Source: JBBSJZ01 sp041751935
GTDB taxonomy: Bacteria > Planctomycetota > Planctomycetia > Pirellulales > Pirellulaceae
Assembly: GCA_041751935.1 (NCBI GenBank)
Contig: JBGSIA010000006.1
Span: forward strand, 1 to 64,000
Length of the DNA: 64,000 nucleotides
Reading direction: 5' to 3'
A program made the translations under genes and the position numbers. The notes beneath the pieces were generated by a model. That model saw nothing but the letters and a program-made list of their open reading frames with translations. It had not been told where the DNA came from and searched no databases. Positions 45,910 to 54,560 of the stretch are shown here, piece after piece. Positions within the stretch are counted from its first letter, which is position 1, and every line of letters begins with the position of its first letter.

Positions 45910-48552
45910 ATGCATTGCCCTAAGTCTCCTGCTGGCGCGTCGACTCCTGCTGGCGCGTCACGATACGGCAGGCGACATCATGTCGTTTCCCCATGTTCAC
46001 ACAATGAGCAGATTCGCGAAACAGTTCCGGGCCTGAGGATTGTTAGGGGGATCGTTTCGCGAATCGGCGAAACTTGGTGCTTACTCGCATTCCTTTCGGT
46101 ATTAGTCACTGGATGCGATGGCTGTCGACCAGGCAGTGCGCCTCCGGCCGAGCAGGCTGCTAACTCGGCGCCGCAAGACGACTACACCACTGGTCCACCG
46201 CGTCCCTTGCCAAGCGATGCGCGTGGGGCTCAGGACGCGCTGAAGCCCGGGCATTGGTTCACCGCTTCGCAATCACTTCGCAGCAATCAAATCGATGCCC
46301 GTGGCGAATTGCGAACCGAGGCTGTGGGGGCAGTGCATCGCGGAGCGGCGGACGGGGTGCGACTTCAGTCAATTGTGTGCGAGCGAGGCGTGGTTTTGCC
46401 TAAGGGGCAAATGCGTCGGTTTGACGTTCGCACCTTGTGCCCCCGATTCACCACATCGCTGGGCACGAACTTGCAACTCCGCAGCCGGTTTGTTACGGGT
46501 GGCGGCGGAGCTTACGTCGATACGATGCCACAGCTCTGTGCGACAATGGCCCCGGAAGAGTATTTTATTGCCGTACTGACTCATGCACCGGAGCGATTCA
46601 CAAGGTTGCAAACCGGTGACTGGGCAAGGCCATTCCGAGATCCGCATTCCGGGAAGCCAACTACGATCAACTATCGTTTTGTTTTTCCGGACGTCAATTC
46701 GTTACTGACGATACCCAGCACGGTACTCGATTGGACATCGATTGCCGTCGTTATCTGGGACGACGTCACGATCGATGCGTTGACGCCCGATCAACGACAA
46801 GCGTTTGAAGACTGGCTGCAATTCGGTGGTCGGCTCGTTATCAATGGTTCCGATGCAGCAGCCTGCATGGCATCCAGTTCCTTTGCGGAGTTGCTTCCCA
46901 TCGCGTCTACCGGGAACATCGAGTTGGAAGCTGATTTAGCGTCTAGATTACTCACTCAGTGGTCCGTCGTCGGTGACGATTCGACAGAAAAACAAATTGC
47001 TCGTCTGAGAAACGTCACGCACCGAATTGCGGTCGGTGGAGATCTCCGCGATGGCGCTGATGGGGTCGTCAATACAGAGGGGCTCGTAGCGTCGCGGCGG
47101 CTAGGTCGCGGCGTGATTGTTCAGTCGCGTTTCGATCTGACAAGCGACTGGCTGTCGAATTGGAAGTCCTACGACAGTTTTTTTAATGCTGTTATCTTGA
47201 ATCGTCCGGCACGTCGATTTCGCGAGACTGAGACTCGAATCAACTCGATGGTTGCCAGTGTTTATGATCCCGACGTTGCTGGAAATGATGATTCATTGCG
47301 ATTGATTGCCGAAGAATTTGTTGATGCAAACGTGGAATCGTCTCATCTGCCAGCGATCAATACGGGTCTGAGATTCGCTTCGCGTGACGCGGTATTGCCC
47401 GTTTCTGTATTAGCACCGTCAGCTCTGGTGCCGATCGATACCGAGGCGGAGATTCGCCCAGCCATCGGCAGCGACCCGATAGAAACCAGTCCCGATGATA
47501 CTTCGGTTGGAGCCGAGCCGGCGCTAACGCGAATCGATGTCGCTTCGGGAGTTTCCGGCTGGACGGACGACAGCGATGTGATGCGGCGAATGCGCGAGAT
47601 CTTAAAAAGTGAATCGGGAATTGTGATCCCCAAGTCATCGCTCGTCGTTCGATCGCTCAGTTGGTATCTGTTGATTTTGGTGCCCGTGAACTACCTCGTT
47701 TTTAGGTTACTGGGTCGCTTGGAGTACGCGTGGCTTGCAGCACCTGTAATTGCCATCTTTGGTGCCGCTTGGGTAGCTCGGTCGGCGCAGTTGGATATCG
47801 GTTTTGCACGCAGCCACACGGAACTAGCGTTGTTAGAGCTACCTGCGGACTATTCGCGCGGGCATTTAACACGTACGATCGCCGTCTACAACTCGCTGTC
47901 AACGCGTTACGACATCCAATTCAGCACGGCGGACGCGGCCGCTGCGCCATTGGATATTTTGCGGGATCAGTCGGCGGCGACCGACGTTGTTTTGCAGACC
48001 GCTATCGGCGATGGCCCCCGACTCGCTGGATTTGCTGTCGGAAGCAACCAAGTGCGTCTGTTACACACCGAGCAAATACTTGACGTTGGCGGTCCGATCC
48101 AAGTTGTTGGCGACAACCTGGTTAACCTCACGTCGCTCGAGCTGGCGGACGTTTTCGTTGTCGAGCGAATGGATGATCATTCGCTACGTCTTGCGACGGT
48201 GGCTACTTGTTCCGCCGGCGGGCAAGTAAGACTTCGCTTTCGCAATCTTGATGAAGTTACCGTTTCCGACGACCTGCCGATGCAAACAAAACTGTTGATC
48301 AGTGATTTGGCATCTGGGAGGTCGCTAGAAATTGGGGCCTCGAGAATTGTGGCGCGGGTTGATGCGGCCTTGCCAGGAATGGAGATTAATCCACAAGCGA
48401 ACCAACGCAACATCCAGACTATTGTACTGGCCCATTTAAACTATGCCGCACTTCGTGAGATCCAACCGGATGAGAATCTGGCGAGTACGTTGTTGGATCG
48501 GCGTCCGGACCACCTTCAAGCCCCGGACGAACCTTTGATACTGGACGAATAA
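45910..48552 (+). CDS. large lipoprotein/membrane protein linked to an ABC ATPase
   Basis: The product is 880 residues from the ATG at 45910. No ATG, GTG or TTG occurs later before the hydrophobic stretch, and earlier starts overlap the gene upstream in another frame. The N-terminus is unusually long and polar (with PAGAST/PAGASR repeats), then WCLLAFLSVLVTGC gives a plausible lipobox (Cys69). Residues about 280-317 (IWDDVTIDALTPDQRQAFED, then WLQFGGRLVINGSDAA) look like a glutamine-amidotransferase-like module seen in Gld-type and other ABC-associated proteins. Two helices lie near 580-620 (WYLLILVPVNYLVFRLLG, YAWLAAPVIAIFGAAWVA). Function is unknown. The next gene overlaps its stop as TAATG. 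Confidence 0.82.
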   Translation: MHCPKSPAGASTPAGASRYGRRHHVVSPCSHNEQIRETVPGLRIVRGIVSRIGETWCLLAFLSVLVTGCDGCRPGSAPPAEQAANSAPQDDYTTGPPRPLPSDARGAQDALKPGHWFTASQSLRSNQIDARGELRTEAVGAVHRGAADGVRLQSIVCERGVVLPKGQMRRFDVRTLCPRFTTSLGTNLQLRSRFVTGGGGAYVDTMPQLCATMAPEEYFIAVLTHAPERFTRLQTGDWARPFRDPHSGKPTTINYRFVFPDVNSLLTIPSTVLDWTSIAVVIWDDVTIDALTPDQRQAFEDWLQFGGRLVINGSDAAACMASSSFAELLPIASTGNIELEADLASRLLTQWSVVGDDSTEKQIARLRNVTHRIAVGGDLRDGADGVVNTEGLVASRRLGRGVIVQSRFDLTSDWLSNWKSYDSFFNAVILNRPARRFRETETRINSMVASVYDPDVAGNDDSLRLIAEEFVDANVESSHLPAINTGLRFASRDAVLPVSVLAPSALVPIDTEAEIRPAIGSDPIETSPDDTSVGAEPALTRIDVASGVSGWTDDSDVMRRMREILKSESGIVIPKSSLVVRSLSWYLLILVPVNYLVFRLLGRLEYAWLAAPVIAIFGAAWVARSAQLDIGFARSHTELALLELPADYSRGHLTRTIAVYNSLSTRYDIQFSTADAAAAPLDILRDQSAATDVVLQTAIGDGPRLAGFAVGSNQVRLLHTEQILDVGGPIQVVGDNLVNLTSLELADVFVVERMDDHSLRLATVATCSAGGQVRLRFRNLDEVTVSDDLPMQTKLLISDLASGRSLEIGASRIVARVDAALPGMEINPQANQRNIQTIVLAHLNYAALREIQPDENLASTLLDRRPDHLQAPDEPLILDE
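45926..45961. repeat. 16-bp repeat with 18-bp period
   Basis: CTCCTGCTGGCGCGTC occurs at 45926-45941 and 45944-45959. The in-frame result is the PAGAST/PAGASR duplication at the start of the large lipoprotein. Confidence 0.9.
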
Positions 48553-49478
48553 TGATTTCATTGGCTGGTTTTGGCAAAGACTATGGCGACTTCACCGCCG
48601 TCGACAGTCTTGATTTGCACATCGAGGCTGGCGAGACGTTCGGCTTCATCGGCCCCAACGGTGCGGGAAAAAGCACGACGATTCGCTTTCTTGCAACACT
48701 TCTTCGCGCTTCCCGCGGCAGCGGCTGCGTGGCTGGAATTGACGTGATGAGCGACCCCATCGGCGTGCGGCAAGCGATTGGCTACATGCCGGACAACTTC
48801 GGAGTCTACGACGGGATGCGAGTTTGGGAGTTTCTCGACTTTTTCGCTGTCGCTTATGGAATCAGTCGAACGCAACGACGTCAAATTATTGACAACGTTT
48901 TGGAACTGCTCGATTTGACTCACAAACGTGAGGATTTCGTGAATGGCTTATCGCGTGGCATGAAGCAGCGACTTTGTCTGGCTAAAACTCTGGTTCATGA
49001 CCCACCGGTGCTGATCTTGGACGAGCCCGCCAGTGGACTTGATCCACGAGCCCGGGTCGAGCTCAAAGCGTTGCTGAAGGAGTTGCGTCGGATGGGAAAA
49101 ACCATCTTAATCAGCAGCCATATCTTGACCGAGTTGGCCGATTGTTGCACATCGATTGGGATTATCGAGCGAGGGCAACTTCTGATGAGCGGCCCGATCG
49201 AGAGCGTGTATCGCCAAATACGGAGGAATCGCATTGTGGTGATTCAATTTGTCGGGGACTCGGATGTCGGGCTATCCATCTTGAGAAGCGATCCGGCGCT
49301 ACGGTCACTGGAAATGGAGGGGACAAGCGTGATCGCGGAGCTTGAAACCGACGATGAGGGGCTGGCAAAACTGCTACAAACTTTGATCACGGAGGGCGCC
49401 CGGCTACGATCCTTCAACGACAAGGACCCGACCCTCGAAGACGTTTTCATGACCGTCACCAAAGGTCTCGTGACATAA
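48552..49478 (+). CDS. ABC transporter ATP-binding protein
   Basis: The product is 308 residues. Walker A GPNGAGKST (34-42), signature LSRGMKQR (about 133-140), Walker B VLILDEPASGLDP (153-165) and an H-loop HIL are all intact, so it should bind and hydrolyse ATP. The C-terminal region (IVVIQFVGDSDVGLSIL) is typical of ABC-2 type exporter ATPases such as the GldA/CcmA-like subset. It overlaps the lipoprotein gene by 1 bp. No ABC-2 permease gene is in the window. It may serve the two-helix protein upstream or an unlinked permease. Confidence 0.93.
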   Translation: MISLAGFGKDYGDFTAVDSLDLHIEAGETFGFIGPNGAGKSTTIRFLATLLRASRGSGCVAGIDVMSDPIGVRQAIGYMPDNFGVYDGMRVWEFLDFFAVAYGISRTQRRQIIDNVLELLDLTHKREDFVNGLSRGMKQRLCLAKTLVHDPPVLILDEPASGLDPRARVELKALLKELRRMGKTILISSHILTELADCCTSIGIIERGQLLMSGPIESVYRQIRRNRIVVIQFVGDSDVGLSILRSDPALRSLEMEGTSVIAELETDDEGLAKLLQTLITEGARLRSFNDKDPTLEDVFMTVTKGLVT

Positions 49479-49939
49479 AAACATCCAGCGGAGGCCTGGA
49501 TTCTTTGCACCCTGAACCTCATCCGATGCCGTCAGACTTTCGCCAACCGGCAGGGGAGTGAGAATTTCTTGAAAAAAACGCGATTCAATGGCAAACAAAT
49601 GCGCTGTAATTCGCGATAAGGGAAGTAAGGTTATTATTGTGGCAGCTAGCACAGTTTTTCAGTAGTGTTGCCTGTCGCGTTGGCATAGCGAGACATCGGT
49701 GTCGCCAAATTAACTCATCCCAAACGTGCTGCCAGAACGTTTATTGTGACGTAAAGTGTTCGAGCATATCACGTTGGGTAAAAATGACGCAATCGTTGTG
49801 GCAAATGGCACGGAGATTGCAAATGGAAGAAATGTACTGAACTTTGTTGGCCTTGATTTGTCTTTGATTGCGATACCCGACAGTCGGTTGTCCGATCATT
49901 CCCACATCCGCATGGACGCAAGCGAACGAGACTCATCCC
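49479..49939. other. intergenic region downstream of the ABC ATPase
   Basis: A 461-base gap. Near its start lies a short stem (ATCCAG at 49483-49488 with CTGGAT at 49496-49501), loop CGGAGGC, followed by TCTTTG; it could be a weak terminator of the ABC gene. The remainder is A/T-rich in parts (49560-49640) with no coding frame I trust. Confidence 0.4.
49483..49501 (+). terminator. weak terminator-like stem after the ABC gene
   Basis: The six-base stem ATCCAG/CTGGAT with a seven-base loop starts 4 bases after the stop codon. It is followed by only a short T-containing run (TCTTT), so termination here is uncertain. Confidence 0.35.
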
Positions 49940-50182
49940 ATGACTACTCCAAGCAACCACTCCAACCCCCACGCTCCCAAGCCGGGGAACAATCAACCCG
50001 GTAACCAACAATCCGTTGGTAGCGAGGGCCTCGATTGGCATGAAGTCACCGCTGCGGTGGCCGAGCGGCCTCTGTTCGAATTTGGGGATTGGATTGACGA
50101 GCAACTCGCTAGCCTCGAATCTGACTTGGCTGCCTACGTGACGCTGGGTTCCAAAAACAAGAACTTGCGTCAAGGCCGCTAA
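49940..50182 (+). CDS. small acidic protein of unknown function
   Basis: The product is 80 residues from the ATG at 49940; earlier in-frame codons (to 49868) look unrelated. After a Pro/Asn/Gln-rich disordered head (GNNQPGNQQS), the tail folds into helices (FEFGDWIDEQLASLESDLAA) and ends GSKNKNLRQGR. This helix pattern with DWxDEQLAxLE appears typical of small planctomycete proteins, but I cannot name a family. It is convergent with sufS, 67 bases apart. Confidence 0.6.
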   Translation: MTTPSNHSNPHAPKPGNNQPGNQQSVGSEGLDWHEVTAAVAERPLFEFGDWIDEQLASLESDLAAYVTLGSKNKNLRQGR

Positions 50183-50249
50183 TCGCCAATCCAAGGGTCG
50201 TTTCTCCGCACCTTGTAGTAGGCGCAGATGCAGCATTACGAGCGAAATG

Positions 50250-51500
50250 CTAGAGAGTTGTGCGTCGACGACGACCGGTCGGCGCGAATTTGTCCCGAAC
50301 CTCCTTGACGCTGGCGACGAACCGCTCAACTTCATCCTCAGTGTTATAGAAATAGAAGCTTGCTCGCGTGGTTGCTGTGACCCCCAACGCGTGATGCAAC
50401 GGCATCGTACAATGATGCCCGGCGCGAACGGCGATTCCGCGAGTATCTAACCACTGCGAAATGTCATGTGCGTGGACACCGTTGACGATGAAACTGAGAA
50501 TTCCGCCTTTCTTTTCAGGCGTCGGTCCGATGATTCGAACCCCTTCAATCTCGCGTAAAGAAGAATCTGCTTGGCGACACAATTCGCTCTCGTGAGCGTG
50601 AATCGCGTCAAGCCCAAGATTGCTAACGTACTTCAAGGCCGCTGAGAGTCCGATCGCTTCCACAATTGGGGGCGTGCCAGCCTCGAACTTCTCTGGCAGT
50701 GGTGCTGGCAGAAAGCCATCCACGGTCACTTGACGGATCATTCCGCCACCGCCGAGAAATGGTGGGATTGAATCCAGCAGTGCTTCCTTGCCATACAAAA
50801 CGCCAATCCCCGTGGGACCACAAACTTTGTGTCCGCTGAACACAAGAAAATCAACCTCAAGAGCCTGTACGTCCAGCGACCGGTGGGGCGCCGCCTGGGC
50901 GGCATCTACCAGCACTTTGGCGCCATATTCATGAGCAAGCCGTGTCCAGCGGGCAACAGGGAACTCAGTCCCCAGCGTATTGCTGGCAGCGACAAACGAG
51001 AACAGCTTTGGTGATAGGCGAGCCAAGTGCTCCCGGACAACGTCATCATCAATCGAGAAATCCTCTCCCAGCGGGAGAAACTCAATGCGACACCCAGTTC
51101 GCTCGGCAAGTTGATGCCAGGGCACAATGTTGGCATGATGCTCAGCAATCGTTAACAGAATCACATCGCTGGCATTGATGTTTGCGTCGCCCCACGCGCG
51201 AGCCACCGTGTTGATAGCCGCCGTCGTCCCTGCGGAAAAGACGATTTCCCGCGACGACGCTGCATTGAGAAATCTCGCCACCATTTGGCGTGCCTGTTCG
51301 TACGCGTGAGTGGATTCTTCGCTCAGCGTATGAATACCGCGATGCACGTTGGAATAGTAACGCGCGTAACAATCGCTCATCGCGTCAATGACGGCCCTTG
51401 GTCGCTGTGTACTCGCTGCGTTGTCCAAGTAGGCCAGCAAGGCACCACTGGCACTCGCTCGTGACAGGATTGGGAAGTCGGCGCGGGTTGACTCGAGCAT
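50250..51500 (-). CDS. sufS: cysteine desulfurase SufS
   Basis: The product is 416 residues from the ATG at 51500. PLP-enzyme motifs are YLDNAASTQRPRAVIDAM, NVHRGIHTLSEEST, VDAAQAAPHRSLDVQAL, FSGHKVCGPTGIGVLYG (Schiff-base Lys in SGHK) and RAGHHCTMPLHHALG with the catalytic Cys in the SufS-type RxGHHC. It removes sulfur from cysteine and donates it to SufU for Fe-S cluster assembly. It begins 2 bases after sufU, so the two are translated from one transcript. sufBCD are not in the window. Confidence 0.96.
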   Translation of the reverse strand: MLESTRADFPILSRASASGALLAYLDNAASTQRPRAVIDAMSDCYARYYSNVHRGIHTLSEESTHAYEQARQMVARFLNAASSREIVFSAGTTAAINTVARAWGDANINASDVILLTIAEHHANIVPWHQLAERTGCRIEFLPLGEDFSIDDDVVREHLARLSPKLFSFVAASNTLGTEFPVARWTRLAHEYGAKVLVDAAQAAPHRSLDVQALEVDFLVFSGHKVCGPTGIGVLYGKEALLDSIPPFLGGGGMIRQVTVDGFLPAPLPEKFEAGTPPIVEAIGLSAALKYVSNLGLDAIHAHESELCRQADSSLREIEGVRIIGPTPEKKGGILSFIVNGVHAHDISQWLDTRGIAVRAGHHCTMPLHHALGVTATTRASFYFYNTEDEVERFVASVKEVRDKFAPTGRRRRTTL

Positions 51501-51502
51501 AT

Positions 51503-51889
51503 TCACTGGACCGGCGAGTGCAGGGCGGACTGCAGAACTCGCCACGACAGCAAGCAGCACTTTTGGCGATTCGGAGTGAGTTTTGGCCCGAACAACTCAA
51601 GCATCTCGTGTGCCGAGAATTTCTTCAACTCATCGACTGTTTTGCCTTCGATTTTCTCCATTAACATCGATGCCGAAGCTTGACTGATGACGCATCCGGA
51701 ACCGGTGAACCACGCTTGCTCAACCTTGCCATCTTCGGAAAGCTGTAAATCGATGTGAACGACATCGCCACACAACGGATTATTGGCCTCGTGAGCATGC
51801 GTAGCTGTCGTTAGCGATCCCCGATGATATGGGTCTTCGTGGTGATCCAGCACGTGCTCCTGGTAAATGTCTTCTTCGCTCGGCGTCAT
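51503..51889 (-). CDS. sufU: SufU-type Fe-S scaffold/sulfur acceptor protein
   Basis: The product is 128 residues. Cys40 and Asp42 (NPLCGD), Cys66 (GSGCVIS) and Cys111-Cys112 (RQKCCLLSW) match the SufU/IscU metal ligands. The RxKCxxLSW ending is SufU-like rather than the HC of IscU. The spacing from Cys66 to Cys111 is 45 residues, close to IscU (43) and shorter than Bacillus SufU (62), so the usual SufU insertion is missing. Zinc-bound SufU accepts sulfur from SufS, encoded immediately downstream. The double Cys at 111-112 is unusual. Confidence 0.93.
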   Translation of the reverse strand: MTPSEEDIYQEHVLDHHEDPYHRGSLTTATHAHEANNPLCGDVVHIDLQLSEDGKVEQAWFTGSGCVISQASASMLMEKIEGKTVDELKKFSAHEMLELFGPKLTPNRQKCCLLSWRVLQSALHSPVQ

Positions 51890-52147
51890 GGGTGATGGCG
51901 AATGTGTTCTGTTGGGTTCGTGTATGTCGCATCAAAGCTATTTAAGTCTACGCAAGTTGTCAAAAATCGGCGAGCCCTCCACATCTTTTCCCCACCACAA
52001 AGTTTTACTTATTGGGTCAATCGGAGCGGGAAATCACGTTCTTTGAGCAACAAATGGAATGGACGCTTCACTAACGCAGGCAATATTCGTTAGCGTATCG
52101 AATGTGTTAAAGATGTTCCGTTTCACCGCTCCTTTCCCGCGCGATGG

Positions 52148-53152
52148 ATGCCAATGAGTTTCGACGATTCCTACGATATGCCCCAAGAAACCGACGTATT
52201 CGATGATTCCGAGTCGAGCGACCCCAGTTCGTTGGACGTTGAGGCGAATTCAACCGCTGACCCACAAGCCCACCAGGATGACGTGGATAGCGACGTTCGC
52301 GAGGCGAAACAAGCTTGGGACGGCCCTGAAGTCGTTTCTGGCGAATACGTCGACGTCGAGACCGAAGACGACGAGGCAATCATCGCCTTGGCTCAGCCGT
52401 TTGTGGGCCAGTGGAACCAGTTGATCAGTACAACCAATTGGGAAAAAGGTCGTATCATTAGTGAGTGGCGAGCCGCAGCCATTGCGGCTGGAAGCGCCCC
52501 CACGTCCTACTCCGACGATGCTTGGGCGAGACGTGTCGGTGGCGTCACTGCACCCCACGTGGGTCGATTGCGTCGCGTCTATGACCGCTTTGCATCCACA
52601 TATGCGACCTATCCCTCGATTTACTGGTCACATTTTCTCACTGCATTGGACTGGGAGGATGCTCCACTGTGGCTTGAAGGAGCATGCCAAAAATCGTGGA
52701 GCGTATCGCAGATGCGAGAGATGCGGTGGCAGGCCCACGGCGCTGTCGAATCACAACGACCAACATCCAGTCATCTTGTCGATGTGGATCTGGACGAAGA
52801 CGTTACGCTGCCCGCTCAAGGCGGTGGTCGATCCAAAGATTACGATGGCGACGATAGCGGAGTGGCTACGGGTCCACGTAGCGAAGGTCCCGACTTTGGT
52901 GAAGAAGAACCGTTGACTACATTCGATGGCAACAAACAAGTGGGTCCGCGAATGGACGACGATGCAGACGAGCCTGTGAAATCTCCGGTGCAACCGTTTG
53001 TTGGGTTGCCCGAGTTGCCGCCAGATTTGTCCGATGCGGTTGAGTCTTTTAAGCTTGCGGTGCTGCGCCACAAAACAAGCGGCTGGGAAAAAGTCTCGGC
53101 AGAGACGGTCAATCGCTATCTGGACGCGCTGGCGATCCTGTTGATGGCGTGA
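52148..53152 (+). CDS. acidic protein with HTH-like central domain, function unknown
   Basis: The product is 334 residues (an ATG two codons later at 52154 is also possible). Residues 1-80 are strongly acidic. Residues about 82-195 look folded: NWEKGRIISEWRAAA, a helix-turn-helix-like YSDDAWARRVGGVTAPHVGR (121-140) with RLRRVYDRF, and WSVSQMREMRW (184-194). This order resembles KfrA/DUF3102/ParB-like domains that bind DNA, but the match is only by eye. An acidic, low-complexity stretch and a terminal helix pair (QPFVGLPELPPDLSDAVESF) follow. Its 3' end overlaps a convergent gene by 44 bases. Confidence 0.7.
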   Translation: MPMSFDDSYDMPQETDVFDDSESSDPSSLDVEANSTADPQAHQDDVDSDVREAKQAWDGPEVVSGEYVDVETEDDEAIIALAQPFVGQWNQLISTTNWEKGRIISEWRAAAIAAGSAPTSYSDDAWARRVGGVTAPHVGRLRRVYDRFASTYATYPSIYWSHFLTALDWEDAPLWLEGACQKSWSVSQMREMRWQAHGAVESQRPTSSHLVDVDLDEDVTLPAQGGGRSKDYDGDDSGVATGPRSEGPDFGEEEPLTTFDGNKQVGPRMDDDADEPVKSPVQPFVGLPELPPDLSDAVESFKLAVLRHKTSGWEKVSAETVNRYLDALAILLMA

Positions 53153-53393
53153 TCACGCGCTGCTGGTATTCGGCCAACAATCGATCAAGTTGATCAAGTT
53201 GCTCCACGACGCCTAGTGCGAGGTTGATGAATAAGAACTTTGAGTCACCAACTTCGCACCACGTCGCTTCTTGTGAGTCAGTTAACTCTTCACGAATTTG
53301 GAAACCAAGCGATTGAGCCAATTCCAGCTTGGCGCGCGTTCGCTCGATGATGTTCCGTTCCGCTGGGGGCTGACGCACAACCGATGAGTGCAT
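53109..53393 (-). CDS. small protein of unknown function
   Basis: The product is 94 residues. A helical N-terminal segment (ERTRAKLELAQSLGFQIREE) precedes beta strands (ATWCEVGDSKFLFINLALG) and a coiled helix (VVEQLDQLDRLLAEYQQRV). The protein-like composition supports a real gene although its last 44 bases overlap the 3' end of the convergent 334-residue gene. No family is recognised. Convergent overlap means the two could influence each other by antisense transcription. Confidence 0.62.
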   Translation of the reverse strand: MHSSVVRQPPAERNIIERTRAKLELAQSLGFQIREELTDSQEATWCEVGDSKFLFINLALGVVEQLDQLDRLLAEYQQRVITPSTGSPARPDSD

Positions 53394-53611
53394 TTCGTTG
53401 ATCTCTTAGTTTGCGTTACTTGAATCCCGCGTAAGTCCTTGGGCGAGAGTGGGCAAACTCTGCCGATTGAATCGCTGGTTCTGTAGCAAACCGCAGCCGA
53501 CTGACGATAGCTCTATTACGGCACCCAAAGAGATCATCGCAACAGAGGCGGTCGATCCAATCGGTGTTTGTCGATTGGACCGGCACGTTTCACGATTACC
53601 CGCAGAGCTCT

Positions 53612-54415
53612 ATGAATCCGGCCACAAACTCCCCAAACGTGAAACACAGTGACGTCAATCCGGCCGAGTGCGAACTGCAGGTGCAGCGGCTCCAAGCGGA
53701 AATGCGGAAACTGCAATCGCTTGCGATTCTTGGAGAGCTAACGGGCACGGCGACGCATGAATTCAATAATGTGCTGATGACAATCATCAACTATGCGCGT
53801 TTGGGGTTGCGCAACCAGGACGCTGCGAGTCGTGATCGAGCGTTTAGCAAAATTCTCGAAGCCTCCGAGCGCGCCGCAAAAATCACCAGCACGGTGCTAG
53901 CTCAAGCACGAAATCGGGGCGACTCGCTCGAACCGACACTGCTAGCACCGGTCATTCAAAGTGCATTGGTTTTACTCGAACGTGAGATGCGAAAGTATCA
54001 CATTTCGGTAGAAACCGACATTGACGAAGCAACCCCCGCAGTAACGGCTAGCGGAAATCAGATTCAACGCGTGCTACTGAACCTGCTAATTAATGCTCGT
54101 CAAGCAATGCCCGAGGGTGGGACGGTGTGGATTCGATTGGCAAAGAATTCCGACGAAGACATGGTGGAATTGTCCGTTCGAGACTGTGGAAGTGGAATCG
54201 ATCCCAAGACATTGCCGCATATCTTTGATGCCTTCTACTCGACGAAATCAGGCCCCGATGACAGCGGCAAGGGTGGTACAGGATTGGGACTTGCCGCTTG
54301 CAAACAAATCATCGACGAACACATGGGACGCATTCGCGTAGAGAGCAGCGTTGGCCGCGGAACGGCCTTCATTATCCGACTGCCCGTCGCAAAAATCTCG
54401 CATGCTGCGGCGTAA
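53612..54415 (+). CDS. soluble sensor histidine kinase, orphan
   Basis: The product is 267 residues from the ATG at 53612; in-frame codons back to 53564 are not conserved-looking. A short coiled-coil head (ECELQVQRLQAEMRKLQ) leads to the phospho-acceptor motif THEFNN (His49). HATPase motifs are N-box LLNLLINARQAM, G1 DCGSGID, F-box FDAFYSTK and G2 GGTGLGLA. It has no membrane helix and no PAS or receiver domain. No response-regulator gene is adjacent. It could relay to an unlinked regulator or be controlled by an unknown partner. Confidence 0.92.
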   Translation: MNPATNSPNVKHSDVNPAECELQVQRLQAEMRKLQSLAILGELTGTATHEFNNVLMTIINYARLGLRNQDAASRDRAFSKILEASERAAKITSTVLAQARNRGDSLEPTLLAPVIQSALVLLEREMRKYHISVETDIDEATPAVTASGNQIQRVLLNLLINARQAMPEGGTVWIRLAKNSDEDMVELSVRDCGSGIDPKTLPHIFDAFYSTKSGPDDSGKGGTGLGLAACKQIIDEHMGRIRVESSVGRGTAFIIRLPVAKISHAAA

Positions 54416-54560
54416 AGCGAGCCGCAGATGAAAACGTACCCGATGTAGCGGGATTCGCAAGAATTCCTATTACATGCGGGGAATTCTGGCGAACCCCGCT
54501 ATGGTGGAAAAATTACCGCCAATCGCCTAAAGATCGAGCCCGCAGATCGTCATCTGGTGA

